64,000 bases of DNA, from contig CM031553.1 in the NCBI GenBank assembly GCA_018466975.1, positions 1,488,001-1,552,000 of the forward strand, given 5' to 3'. The notes beneath the pieces were generated by a model, which did not search any database, was not told the DNA's origin, and saw only the letters and a list, made by a program, of their open reading frames with translations. Numbering within the stretch: the stretch's first letter is position 1; each line of letters opens with the position of its first letter. Source of the DNA: Sparassis latifolia. Taxonomy: Eukaryota; Basidiomycota; Agaricomycetes; Polyporales; Sparassidaceae. Made by a program: the position numbers and the translations under genes. Shown piece after piece: positions 36,662-46,691 of the stretch.

Positions 36662-38922
36662 ATGGCTATCTCCTCGTCGTCGGGAAGACGACTGTACTAT
36701 ACGATCAATGCCGTCGCTGGACTTGCGATTTTCTTGTGAGTTTGGCTCTGGCCTCGATGAATACCGCTTACTCTAACTTCCACGCAGCTTCGGTTACGAC
36801 CAAGGCATGATGGGAGGTGAGGACTCAGCTTATCGTCAAGTGGTAGCGCAGTCTCATGGCGGCGCTAGGTGTCAATACCTCACCCGACTACATCAAAGTC
36901 ATGAAACTTGGATATTCTACGTGAGTGCTTGAGTATCCTCCGTGCATAGCAATGACGTTGAACGAGTGAATGATAGGTATGAAGGGCCTTCAGAGGGCTA
37001 TGTGGTTACGATTACAGAACCTACAAGACAAGGTGGTATTGTTAGCATATACTACTTCGGAACTTTACTCGGATGTCTTATGGGTGGTGTCTTGGGAGAC
37101 AGGTAAGCCAGTTGGACTGTGAAATCTGCGACAGATGTAATTACGTTACCTTAGGATTGGACGCATCAGGACGATGATGCTGGTAAGTACATGTCAGCCA
37201 TTCCGTCTTCGACCCTCTGTATATCTGAGTATCTTCTTTTCCAGGGTAGTCTTTGGGTTCTCATCGGAGCGGCTTTGCAATGCTCGGCTCAGAATATCGC
37301 ATGGCAAGTCTGATACCAAGTGTTCTGCTCCACATCTCGTCATGATCATTGCAGGATGCTCTGCGCACGCGTGGTCAACGGTATCGGTACAGGCCATCTG
37401 AACGCTATCGTTCCCGTCTGGAGCGCCGAAGTCGCGACGCATACATCTCGGGGAGCGTTCATCGCCAGCGAATTTACCATGAATATTTTCGGAGTCGTCG
37501 TCGCTTATTGGCTGGAGTTCGGCTTGGGCTTTGTAGGCGACGGCACGAGCCAAGTTCGATGGCGGGTCAGTCACAATCGCCAATTTATATGTGGATTTAA
37601 ACTTATCTCCAGCCCAGTTCCCTATTGGGTTCCAAATATTACCTGTGCTGGCCTTTATGGTATGTCCTACCAAAAGTCAATCTTGACCATGTATGCTCAC
37701 AGCTGTGATCAGATCTTCCTCCCTATGATGCCTGGTAAAGCTCGCATTAGATCACAAATTTCCTAGGCTAATTACTCAAAAATACCAGAGTCTCCACGCT
37801 GGCTGTTGAAGGTGGGCCGCGACGAAGAAGCACGCGTTATCCTCGGGCGTCTTCGTTCTGAAGACGGAAACATCGAGGACGCACGCGTCGCGGCGGAGTA
37901 TGAAGACATCGTGGGGGCTGTTGGGCTTGAGAAGCAGAATGCAAGCCGCAACTCATACATCTCGATGTTCTTCGGGCGCAACGATGGCGAGCTTCACGTT
38001 GCCAGGCGTGTGCAGCTTTCAATCTGGCTGCAGATCGTTCAAGAGTAGGTGCTGTCTCCGTGCGAGGTGCGTATATCGCTGATCCGTCTGTTGTCAGGTG
38101 GGTCGGTATCGCTGCCATCACGGTGTATGCCCCGACCATTTTCGCGGAAGCCGGCTATGGAGCACGCAAATCACAGTGGCTATCTGGCTTGAATGATGTC
38201 AGTGTTGACTTTCTCCAACTGCGTTACCATACTAATATACAGATATACCTCCGTCTCTTAGATTACGTACATGATAAGCACCCTCCTTGCAGTGGTAACG
38301 ATCGACAGACTTGGCCGGCGGGTTGGACTGTGGTGGGGCGCTGTTGGCCAAGGCATCTCCCTCATCCTTGCAGGCGCCTTCACCAGACTGCTCAAGGACA
38401 ACCCCGACAAGGCATCGCAATATGGCGGTGCCGCAGCATTCTTCGTGTTCATGTACACTGCAGTGTTCGGCGCGACGTGGCTGACGATTCCGTGGGTGTA
38501 TCCGACCGAAACCTTCCCGCTTGAGGTGCGCGCAAAGGGCAACGCGTTTGGCGTGTTTGGATGGTCTATCGGTGCGTGACCTCGTACCGTCCAGGTTTGC
38601 ACGGTTACTGACTGGGTTTGCAGGTAACGGTTGGCTCACGCTGCTCAACCCTGTCATGTTCTCGCACATCCAGGAGAACACGCTGCACATCTTCGGCGCG
38701 ATCAATTTCCTCACGATTCCGATGGTGTGGGCGCTGTACCCCGAGACTGCAAACCGGACGCTGGAGGAGATGGATCATCTGTTCATGAGCGATAGTCCAT
38801 TTGTGTGGGCCGAGGAGGCGCACTTCAAGAAGTGGAAGGAGGAGTCCGAGAGAGCGCGGGTGACCGAGATCTCGGAGCCGGACATCGCGGCAGAGTTGAA
38901 GGAGAAGCTCGCTATCTCGTGA
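36662..38922 (+). CDS. MFS sugar transporter
   Basis: Twelve-helix plasma-membrane sugar porter of the major facilitator superfamily. ATG 36662 gives MAISSSSGRRLYYTINAVAG. Splicing then yields FFGYDQGMMGG (helix 1), YFGTLLGCLMGGVLGDRIGR with the loop 2-3 motif, and MLCARVVNGIGTGHLNAIVPVWSAE (helix 4). Next come FPIGFQILPVLAFM, the diagnostic PESPRWLLK after helix 6, DRLGRRVGL in the loop 8-9 and PWVYPTETFPLEVRAKG near helix 10. The C-terminus YPETANRTLEEMDHLF is also typical. About ten short introns all keep phase, so the gene looks functional. The substrate is not decidable; hexose or a related monosaccharide or polyol is likely. Confidence 0.92.
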
Positions 38923-38963
38923 GCTAAGCAGAGCATGGTAGGTAATCGGTCAATAATACATAG

Positions 38964-38992
38964 GAGACACGAGAGTACAGAGACACGAGAGT
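38964..38992. repeat. 13-nt direct repeat in a 3' intergenic gap
   Basis: gagacacgagagt occurs at 38964-38976 and again at 38980-38992 (16-nt period), between the convergent transporter and PPTase-like genes. Confidence 0.6.
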
Positions 38993-39118
38993 GCTAGTGA
39001 TAATGACATGACACGATAGCAGAGACCTAACGCATTGTCTACAAGTCGCTGGAGCCCATTCTTACAACAACGATCACAACTACGACATGACCCCATTCTA
39101 CTTCCAAGCTTGTTACCA

Positions 39119-40190
39119 CTAATCTGTGAGCTTCGGGACGACATTTATTAGTTGATCCAGATTGATGAACTGCACCCAAGAGTCGAGCTCTTTGTGCTCG
39201 GTGGCCCACACGAACTTCGTCTCCATCGTCCCCCGGAAAAAAGCGCACGAGCATTGGTATTGCTCCTCAACAAGCTGATCGTTCCGCTCGATTCCGAGCT
39301 GGGCCTGCCATACGCGGAACTCCCAGCCTAGTAAGGGCGCGCCGTCTCCCGTCACGGTCTGGTGTTCGACGTCGAACTGGAGGCGCGCCCAGTCGAAGCC
39401 AATCGGCTGCCCGATTGCCTTGATGTACGACTGCTTCAACGCGAGCAGCAGGCACAGCCGACGCAGGACCGTTGTCTCGCCGTGGTCTGGCGCGATGAAC
39501 GAGAGCTCCAGCGGGGTCAGCTGTACGGTAGCCACGATCAGCGAGGACATTGAAACCAGAGGCACGCCGGCAGACGACATACCTTGTGATAGAACGACTC
39601 TGCATACGCACCCACGCTGATGTCTGGCGGAGAGACTGCGAGCTGCTTCACGCCGAGCCCGATGTTGATCACGTCCCGCTGCTTCCCCTGCGTCATCACC
39701 ATCCCCACAAGGTTGTTGTCGTACGCAAGGTGATAACCAATCATGGAACGCACGCGATTCGAGTGCATCGCGTCAAAGTCCTGCGACGCGTGAGGACAGC
39801 ATGCCGGCGGCACAAGGAAGGAGACATTCACCTGCTCAATGTAGTGCTTACCATTGGGCCCCTCATGATCGCGCCACTTGATGCGCGGTATCCGTCGGTG
39901 CCGCATCATCAACAGCGGAAGCATATACGCGAGGATCTGGCCTGGGATGGGGAAATTTAGTCAGGCAGGCAGCCTGGTGCACGATCGCTGGATGGACCCA
40001 CGGTAGGTCTCGCGTCCGTCGGGAGCGTATCTGACATTAGCATGAGTGACGCATTCTTGCATTACGGTGTAGCAACTTTCATAGTCCTGCGGGCGTTAAG
40101 CGAGCATCCGGTGCGGTGGCTAGCCAGACTCACCTCCTTGTTCATCTCTCGATTGAGGTAGAGCATCCATACGAGAATTGGACAATCCAT
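39119..40190 (-). CDS. 4'-phosphopantetheinyl transferase-like protein, atypical active site
   Basis: Sfp/AASDHPPT-type fold by pattern. These enzymes move phosphopantetheine from CoA to carrier proteins. ATG 40190 opens MDCPILVWMLYLNREMNKE. Exons 2 and 3 add DYESCYTVMQECVTH and ILAYMLPLLMMRHRRIPRIKW, the next NNLVGMVMTQGK and INIGLGVKQLA, and the last exon LTPLEL and LALKQSYIKAIGQPIGFDWARLQF. The protein has about 300 residues and ends LTD. Where active enzymes have GIDV (metal-binding Asp) this one has GLGV, and where they have KEAYxK (Glu) it has KQSYIK. Both changes are read directly from the DNA. It may be a diverged basidiomycete subfamily, a non-catalytic homologue, or an enzyme with shifted metal ligands. 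Introns phase correctly and there is no stop, so it is not an obvious pseudogene. Confidence 0.72.
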
Positions 40191-42772
40191 TGGCTAGCAT
40201 GAGGTTGACGGAAAGCCACAAAGTACGGTTTCTGAGTTCTGAGTGAGTTTTCGATGGGACATTGAATCGACATGGTCATCACATATTTATTCACCTTCGA
40301 GTCCGTGGAGGGAAATCTTCTCTGCAAATACGCAACAACTCGGCTAGACGACGAGGCTCACAGCAACGAACAGCTAGAATGGCAGGTGGAAGCAGGTTCG
40401 GACAAAAACAATCTTGTGCCAGGTGGCTGCATGGCGTTAACCAACACGCTGCGCTTTATCGGTCACTGATCTCTGTTGCTAACTTCTCTTCCTCACTTTT
40501 GTGACTCTCAGCTGCGCAGCCGCTCACCGACCTTCTTAGGATTCGGAAGACATGTTTTCTGTTGGCATGATGATGCCGTGTGCCAAGTTTCCATGTTGTC
40601 AAACTTTTTGTGGGCTTGTTGTCTGGTGAGTCTGGCGTGGATCATCGCACCCATACAACGAGCTCACAAAAATTGGCGGGCTGTCGTCGCTTCTGTCAAC
40701 TGCAGCCTGTATTTCCTATTCATCGGACACATCCTGAGCTGTACTATGCTAAACGCACTACTACCTGCTGTTGTGAGGTTTCGGCCTTTAATTGGCTTTG
40801 CACGACCGGCACAAACCTCCGGTTCTTCTGTATTCTTCCGTACTTCAAGGGGTTAAATTGTACGTGCTCATTGAAGGTGAGATTCTTTGAATTAGGCAGG
40901 TCCGAGTCCGCGGGTGCATATCGACGATCACATACGGTGACCGCTCACGAGTCCTGACGGTAAGTGCGGAACAGAACTACTGCTACCTCATGGGTGAGGC
41001 GTGGTTCATCGTTGCGGAACTGTGCGACCCGCGCTATACGCCCTTATCAGATTTTCTAGAAGTTCATGCTTCGGTTGCTGTTTACTATCCTCGAGTTTCA
41101 AGGGAGGCATTACTGGCAGTCTGTGCTATTGTTCAAAACGAACCAACAGTGGCGACTCTGCGGCGACTTGTCATATATCCATGACCCGTGCACGCGTGCA
41201 CGACAATCGATCGATTGACGTCGCTACGTTATGACATGTCCTATCGAACGCCTCAGAAGTCGAACAAGAACGCACAGGCAGGACCTGGACAGACCTGTTG
41301 TTATAGCTATACGTTAGCTTCGTCACCCATGAACAACTCCGAGAGAGGGTCGGTAGCGAGTACGTCCGCGCTGTGTTCCCAATATGTGGTACCCGATTAT
41401 TTTCTCCTGGACGCAGTATCAGCAACACAAGCATCTTCCTGTTTTAGGCTGTTCCTCTATGGCGCCGCGTTGCTAAAACTCTTCTATAGTCAATTACCAA
41501 GTGATCAGCTATTTGCCTGCGTCGATGTGCACTCAGGGGAAATTCTGGCGTAACTTGTCTTGCAGCACAAAAAACATAATGAATTGGGTCCTTCTCTCTA
41601 CTGTGACGGTATAATGGGTGCCCCTGGGGGAGAGGGAAGACATACAGGATTCTTCGATTCGTGCCCGCTGAATCGACGAGGCTTCGCCGTTTTGGATCTC
41701 TACGATACAGCCATACGGCACCTCGGAAGATCAGCATTCAAAAGCTCGGCTGCGCGTGCCTCGCGCGGTCTCTACCTCAGGAAGATGTATGAAGGAGGAA
41801 CGAACACGGCTAAGAGTCAGATATTTGGAAGATGCACGTCCGTCATTTTCCTTCCGCCGCACAATCCTGCCATCTCGGACCTCTTTTTTGGTTCCTGTTT
41901 ATCGCGGTCTTTCACTGCTTCCTACGATCCATCGTTCGCGAGTCGCAACTGTAATTTCACGTATGTTCATGCTACAGACTTATCGGCAGTTGCTGTAATC
42001 ATCAAATTGAAGTAGGTGTCAAGCCGCCGAGAGTGCGTTCCGCTGATGATCGCTACCACCTTCAAGCTTTGGACTTTTGACGTCTTGACCCGCGAGCGGG
42101 ATGACATGCAGTCTAGCTGGTATGATGCCCTAGTTCAACAGGTCAATGCACTTGCACCTGATTCTACCTCAAGAAAATCATGTTCATAATGCCAAGCCTC
42201 GGTCGGAGGTGTTCCAGTAGTTCAGTAAAAATTTTTGCTGTGAACTAACTAGCTGCCATCCAAGAATAATGGCGGTCGGTTTACAATGAATGTTTCTTGA
42301 GGAGTTTATTGTAGCATACCTTTTTGTCATGATTTCTACTTTAGAGGTAACACGACGCGGTCACGTGCTGGGACAATATTGTTACGCGCCCGGCCTGCAT
42401 GACCCGATCCTTGCCTGACCCACAAGTACTTGTGATTTCTAGTGTGCCAGACGCTCGATATCAACGAAGTGCACGAATTCCGAGCGTTGATACTTAGACA
42501 TTCAACTTACAGACGGACAGTCTCCTCAATCCGAGATAAGCTCGGGGAGTACCACTGCCGCCGCAGAACTAACCTGCGTGCGATTGCATGGTGAGCATGT
42601 TCTTGTGCTGAATATTCAGCTTTGAGCTTTTCATGGGAGGTGACCGTTCGGGTTATTGATGCATTCTTGACAGCGCTATATCTAACCATTTGCGATCTTT
42701 GGTAAATTGAAGCTGTGCGTTGCCAGAGAATGGGTCGTGCATCACTAACTAAGCCCTCGAATCTGCCCAAGA
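40191..42772. other. gene-poor interval
   Basis: 2.6 kb between the PPTase-like gene and the acyl-CoA oxidase. ORFs of up to 151 codons (41560-42015, +) have no recognisable motif. Two adjacent perfect palindromes lie at 41187-41217. The right end should contain the oxidase promoter. Confidence 0.45.
41187..41217. repeat. two adjacent perfect palindromes
   Basis: cgtgcacgcgtgcacg (41187-41202) and caatcgatcgattg (41204-41217) each equal their own reverse complement and are separated by one base. The first is built from overlapping GTGCAC and ACGCGT sites, the second from overlapping ATCGAT sites. Confidence 0.9.
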
Positions 42773-45592
42773 ATGACAGCTAAGATGTCGCCTCTCGACA
42801 TACAAAACAGGCTGGATATGTTAGAGGCTCGTGCCCAGACACATATTGATGTCCCGCAAATTCGGGCTATGCTCTACGGTATATGGTTATTACCTTCCTA
42901 TCATCTTATTAACTTACGCCCAGCCTCTGTCAAGGTGGTCAAGACAAGTGGGACACTCAGCGTAAGATTGTCGAAATTTTATCTAAAGACTCTGTATTTG
43001 ATAAATCGCGAAGGTAAGCCATCCGTCAATCGCGACATGCGACGATTCACGTGAGTATAGATCGTTCATGACTCGCAAGGAGCGCTACAAGCGTGGTCTT
43101 GCTATGACCCACCGGGTATTCGAGCTGCAAGAAGTACACAAATGGTCCGACGCCGATGCTGCGTGGGTGATACGTAACATGGACGAGGACGTTGCAATGG
43201 TGCTTGATGTTGGCGGTGAGTACAATGCAGCCATGATCATTAACAGAGACCACAATTTTTGCCCTACTGCTCAACACTACTCCCACTGCAGTCTTCGAAC
43301 CCGTCGTTAAAAATCAAGGCTCGCAGAAGCTGCTCGAAACATACGGCGAGCTGATCGCCAACAAGGGTATCATAGGGTCTGTACACTGTACCATAGCTTG
43401 CTTCGTACTTCGAGAGCTCATCTCAAGTTATACAGATGCTACCTACAGACTGAACTTGGTCACGGAACCAATGTGGCTGGCTTGGAGACCACAGCTACGT
43501 ACCTTCCAGAGACGCAAGAGTTCGACATACATTCGCCAACGTTGACCAGCAGCAAGTGGTGGATCGGAGGTTTAGGAAAGACCGCAACACACGGCGTTGT
43601 ACAGGCCAAACTTATTTTGCCGGGAGGGAAGGACATGGGTCCCCATCTCTTCTTCATCCAACTGCGTTCTCTGAGTAAATCTATTCTCTTCCATTCGAGT
43701 GATGATAGTCGTAATATTTCCACCTGCAGAAGACCATTCCGTGCTTCCTGGCATCATGCTTGGGGATATAGGTATATAAGCCGGAGCGTCACCGAGAGCC
43801 TGGCTTACGATCTAAAATGCAGGTCCCAAGGCGATGGGTGGTTATGTGGCCAACGACAATGGTTACGCGCGGTTCAATCATGTTCGTATCCCTAGAGAGA
43901 ACATGCTTTCTGCGTTCGCCCAAGTCATGGAGGATGGTCGGTATGTCCGGCCTCCACACGCGAAATTGAGTTACGGATCAGTGTGTATTTTTCCATTCTA
44001 TACTGCGCCTTGTCTGACGTTATCGTGCTATAGATGCTCTATGTACGTGCGCAGTGAGTATAGCATGATAAATCATATTGCATCAAGCCTCATACGTGCT
44101 GCGATTAGCATGATTTCAACGATGGGCTGGGCCATCGCAAAAGGTGTGCACTGTTATCTCTGCCTAAAATGCGTTGGTTTGCTGACATTAATATTGCCGT
44201 AGCTGCCACGGTATCCATTCGCTATGCCACTGTACGTAGACAAGGCACGAAAGGCCCAGACGGTCTGGAGAAGCAGGTCATTACCTATTCCTCACTTTAC
44301 TATAGGCTGTTACCCCTGCTTTCGCGTGCATATGTCTTCCTCTTTCTGGGACAAAATCTGGTGCGTACCAAAATTCATCGACTTGATACGGGGTGCTGAC
44401 GTCCAGCGACCAGGTGGAGATGTTGGCCGCTATGCAGTCTCAGTTGACTACTGGCGATACGTCACTTCTGGCCGAGATGCACGCCACTTCTAGCGGATTG
44501 AAGATCCTCGCGAGCGCAACCGCTATCCAAGACATCGAGACCGCTCGTCGCTCGATGGGTGGGCACGGATACAGCGACTTCGCGGGACTCGGACGCCTAT
44601 ATGCGGACCACCTGCCCGGTGCAACGTGAGCCTACGTTCATACCGCACATTTAGAACCTTTTTGAAGCTGGGCCTAGATACGAAGGGGATAATTTCGTGC
44701 TGGACCAACAGATTGTACGGGCGGCGGTGAAGTCATGCAAGACTCTGCTGGGGCTCAAATCTACATCCGCGCTCACGCCCTCTACTGCGTACCTCCGTCT
44801 CTTACTTCCGGAATTTTATGATACTCAGCACGCTACTGAGTTTCCGGAATGGGACGATCCGAACACCGTCATTGCTCTCCTCGAGAAGCGCGCTGCTCGG
44901 ATCGTTGAGGCGCGGACTTTAGTGGTGGACTGCGACGCAAGTATGGATCAGCGTGTCTCCAGAGCCGCAACAGAAGCCTTCGTGGCAGTGCAAGTTGGGA
45001 AGATGATCCAATCGCTGCGGAGTCATCTCGCTGAATCAGAGGCGGCCGTACTGGCGAAATTATTCAATCTGGTAAGCATATGCAATCCTTGCTCAATCCA
45101 TAGCTGAACCGACGTCATGACAGTACCTGCTCACGACAGTGGAGTCTGGGTTGGTAGATTTGCTGTCTTTCGGTATATTTCCCCAAAATGCGGAGCGGGA
45201 TGGGGATCTCACGAGCGGACTCCGGACGGCGATCAAGCAACTGTGCCTGGAACTTCTACCGGAGGCGATAGGTCTCACGGATGCATTTGGATTCACAGAT
45301 TGGCAGCTAGATAGGTCAGCATTACATAAATTCTCGCCGTGCCCGCTAACCGCCTCCTTTAGTGTTTTGGGTGTGTATGATGGAAGGGTATATGAGGCGC
45401 TCTGGGCACGGGCTCAGACAGAGCCTTTGAATGCATCAGAGGTGCCCGATGGCTATGAGGTGAGCGATCAGCCGTTGTGCCGTTGTTCAATGAGCGACTA
45501 ACTGCGTGCTATGCTCCATTGCATAGGAATACATCAAACCTGTTCTGTTGCGTGGTCAACGGATAGCTGCCCTGCGTGGAGCGAAATTGTAA
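42773..45592 (+). CDS. POX1: peroxisomal acyl-CoA oxidase
   Basis: First enzyme of peroxisomal beta-oxidation: FAD-dependent desaturation of acyl-CoA to trans-2-enoyl-CoA with transfer of electrons to oxygen, giving hydrogen peroxide. ATG 42773 opens MTAKMSPLDIQNRLD. Splicing yields YGGQDKWDTQRKIVEIL, TRKERYKRGLAM, CYLQTELGHGTNVAGLETTATY and the WWIGGLGKTATHGVV block. These are followed by ANDNGYARFNHVRIPRENML, VRPPHAKLSYGSMLYVRA, then MGGHGYSDFAGL and YEGDNFVLDQQ; the last contains the catalytic Glu position of the family. The C-terminus ends in AKL, a peroxisomal PTS1 signal. Roughly a dozen introns all phase correctly, including acceptors after GTCAAG and GACCAG that I chose because only they keep frame. 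Substrate chain length cannot be inferred. Confidence 0.93.
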
Positions 45593-45829
45593 TAGCGCTA
45601 TGGATACCCATCCTACTTTTCATCTTAAGAGTAAGCGTTGACTACTGTGTGGTCCTAAACCCAAGGAGGATGTGCTGAAACAGTAGGCAGTGTCAGTGCA
45701 TATGTATGCGGATTTCATGTCATGTACACCTGAGGATCTAACATTTGACCGAACGGAAATGTATTTGTACAACAGTGATCCACACAACACGGTCTGAATA
45801 CAAGTACAACAGTGGAATTTGCGATGCAG

Positions 45830-46440
45830 TTAATCGTCCTCGTCCTCATCTTCGTCGCCACCCTCATCCTCATCGCCCTTGTCATTATGTTCAACCTCCT
45901 CTTCCTCCTCCTCTTCGTCTGACACAACAACTCTGGCTCTGGGCAAAGGTGCCTTAGCCTTTCCCTTGGTTGGACTCGGTGGGGCGCGGCCTTTTTACTC
46001 TTGGAACTCGAACCGGAAGCACTCATGAGCGCCGCCTTCCCTCTGTTGCTCTTCGGCCTTTCCTCTTCCTCATCGTCTTCATCCGCGTCGTTGAATCCCT
46101 CCACTTTTGTGTAGTCTATGCGGATCCCACGCGTACGCCGCCCACCCGTGATGATGTTGCTCTGTTGGAGCGCCTCGAGTTCATCTATGGTAGATGGCAC
46201 TCAGGTCCCAGCTGAGGATCGGCAAACGCGTTGCCCAGCGCGCGCGAGAGGACGCACCCTCCTCGATGCTCTCTTCAGAATCGTCCTCGACATCCTCCTC
46301 CTCAACATCACGCTTCGCCCTGAGACATATGATGTTCGTGACTATACCAGGGGTAGCAGACGACCTTAGACTCACTTCTTGCTGCGGCTCTTCTTCTCGG
46401 ACTCCGCGGTCTCAGCTCGACGTTTGGTGCGCGATGACAT
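45830..46440 (-). CDS. CHZ1: CHZ1-like H2A.Z-H2B histone chaperone, frameshift in tail
   Basis: Small nuclear acidic protein. Exons 46440-46376, 46319-46258 and 46184-45830 splice to MSSRTKRRAETAESEKKSRSKK, then an acidic stretch, then LQQSNIITGGRRTRGIRIDY. The last is the CHZ motif that binds variant histone H2A.Z-H2B dimers. After KAALMSASGSSSKSKK the frame fails by one base at an A5 run (plus-strand T5 at 45993-45997). One more A would continue as GRAPPSPTKGKAKAP and an acidic tail ending DEDEDEDD at 45830, 160 residues in all. Without it the ORF runs through basic, non-conserved sequence to 45715. No intron fits, because every nearby donor and acceptor differ in phase. A homopolymer sequencing error is the likeliest cause. 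The gene is divergent from LHP1. Confidence 0.75.
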
Positions 46441-46691
46441 AGCTGACGAGATGAACGAAGGGGACGTCGACGTCGTTCAAGTTCAAGTTGCCAAAGCGGC
46501 CTGAGAGAGGCTGAAAGGAGACAGGCGTCTAGATCTGCTAGGTGTTATCTATCGGAATTTGCCGACATTTTTCATTGAGATTTACCGGCTAAGATTTGAC
46601 GATAGTTAGCCAGAGTCATAAAATCAAGCAGTAACTTGCTTAGTCTCTCTCCATCTCCAGTCACACCTCGTCATTCTCTTCGGTTCTCAAT
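46441..46691. promoter_or_regulatory. divergent promoter CHZ1 / LHP1
   Basis: 251 nt between start codons. A pyrimidine-rich stretch (about 46640-46690, tctctctccatctccag) precedes the LHP1 ATG. Both genes must share this short control region. Confidence 0.5.

Noticed and set aside
36019..36810. 263-codon ORF upstream of the sugar transporter
   Set aside because: Arg/Ser-rich without domains, and it overlaps the true transporter exon 1 in another frame.
42773..45592. Acyl-CoA oxidase as a pseudogene (several apparent frame breaks)
   Set aside because: Choosing acceptors after GTCAAG and GACCAG, and the intron inside the YVRA-HMIS region, keeps frame throughout, and the PTS1 end is intact.
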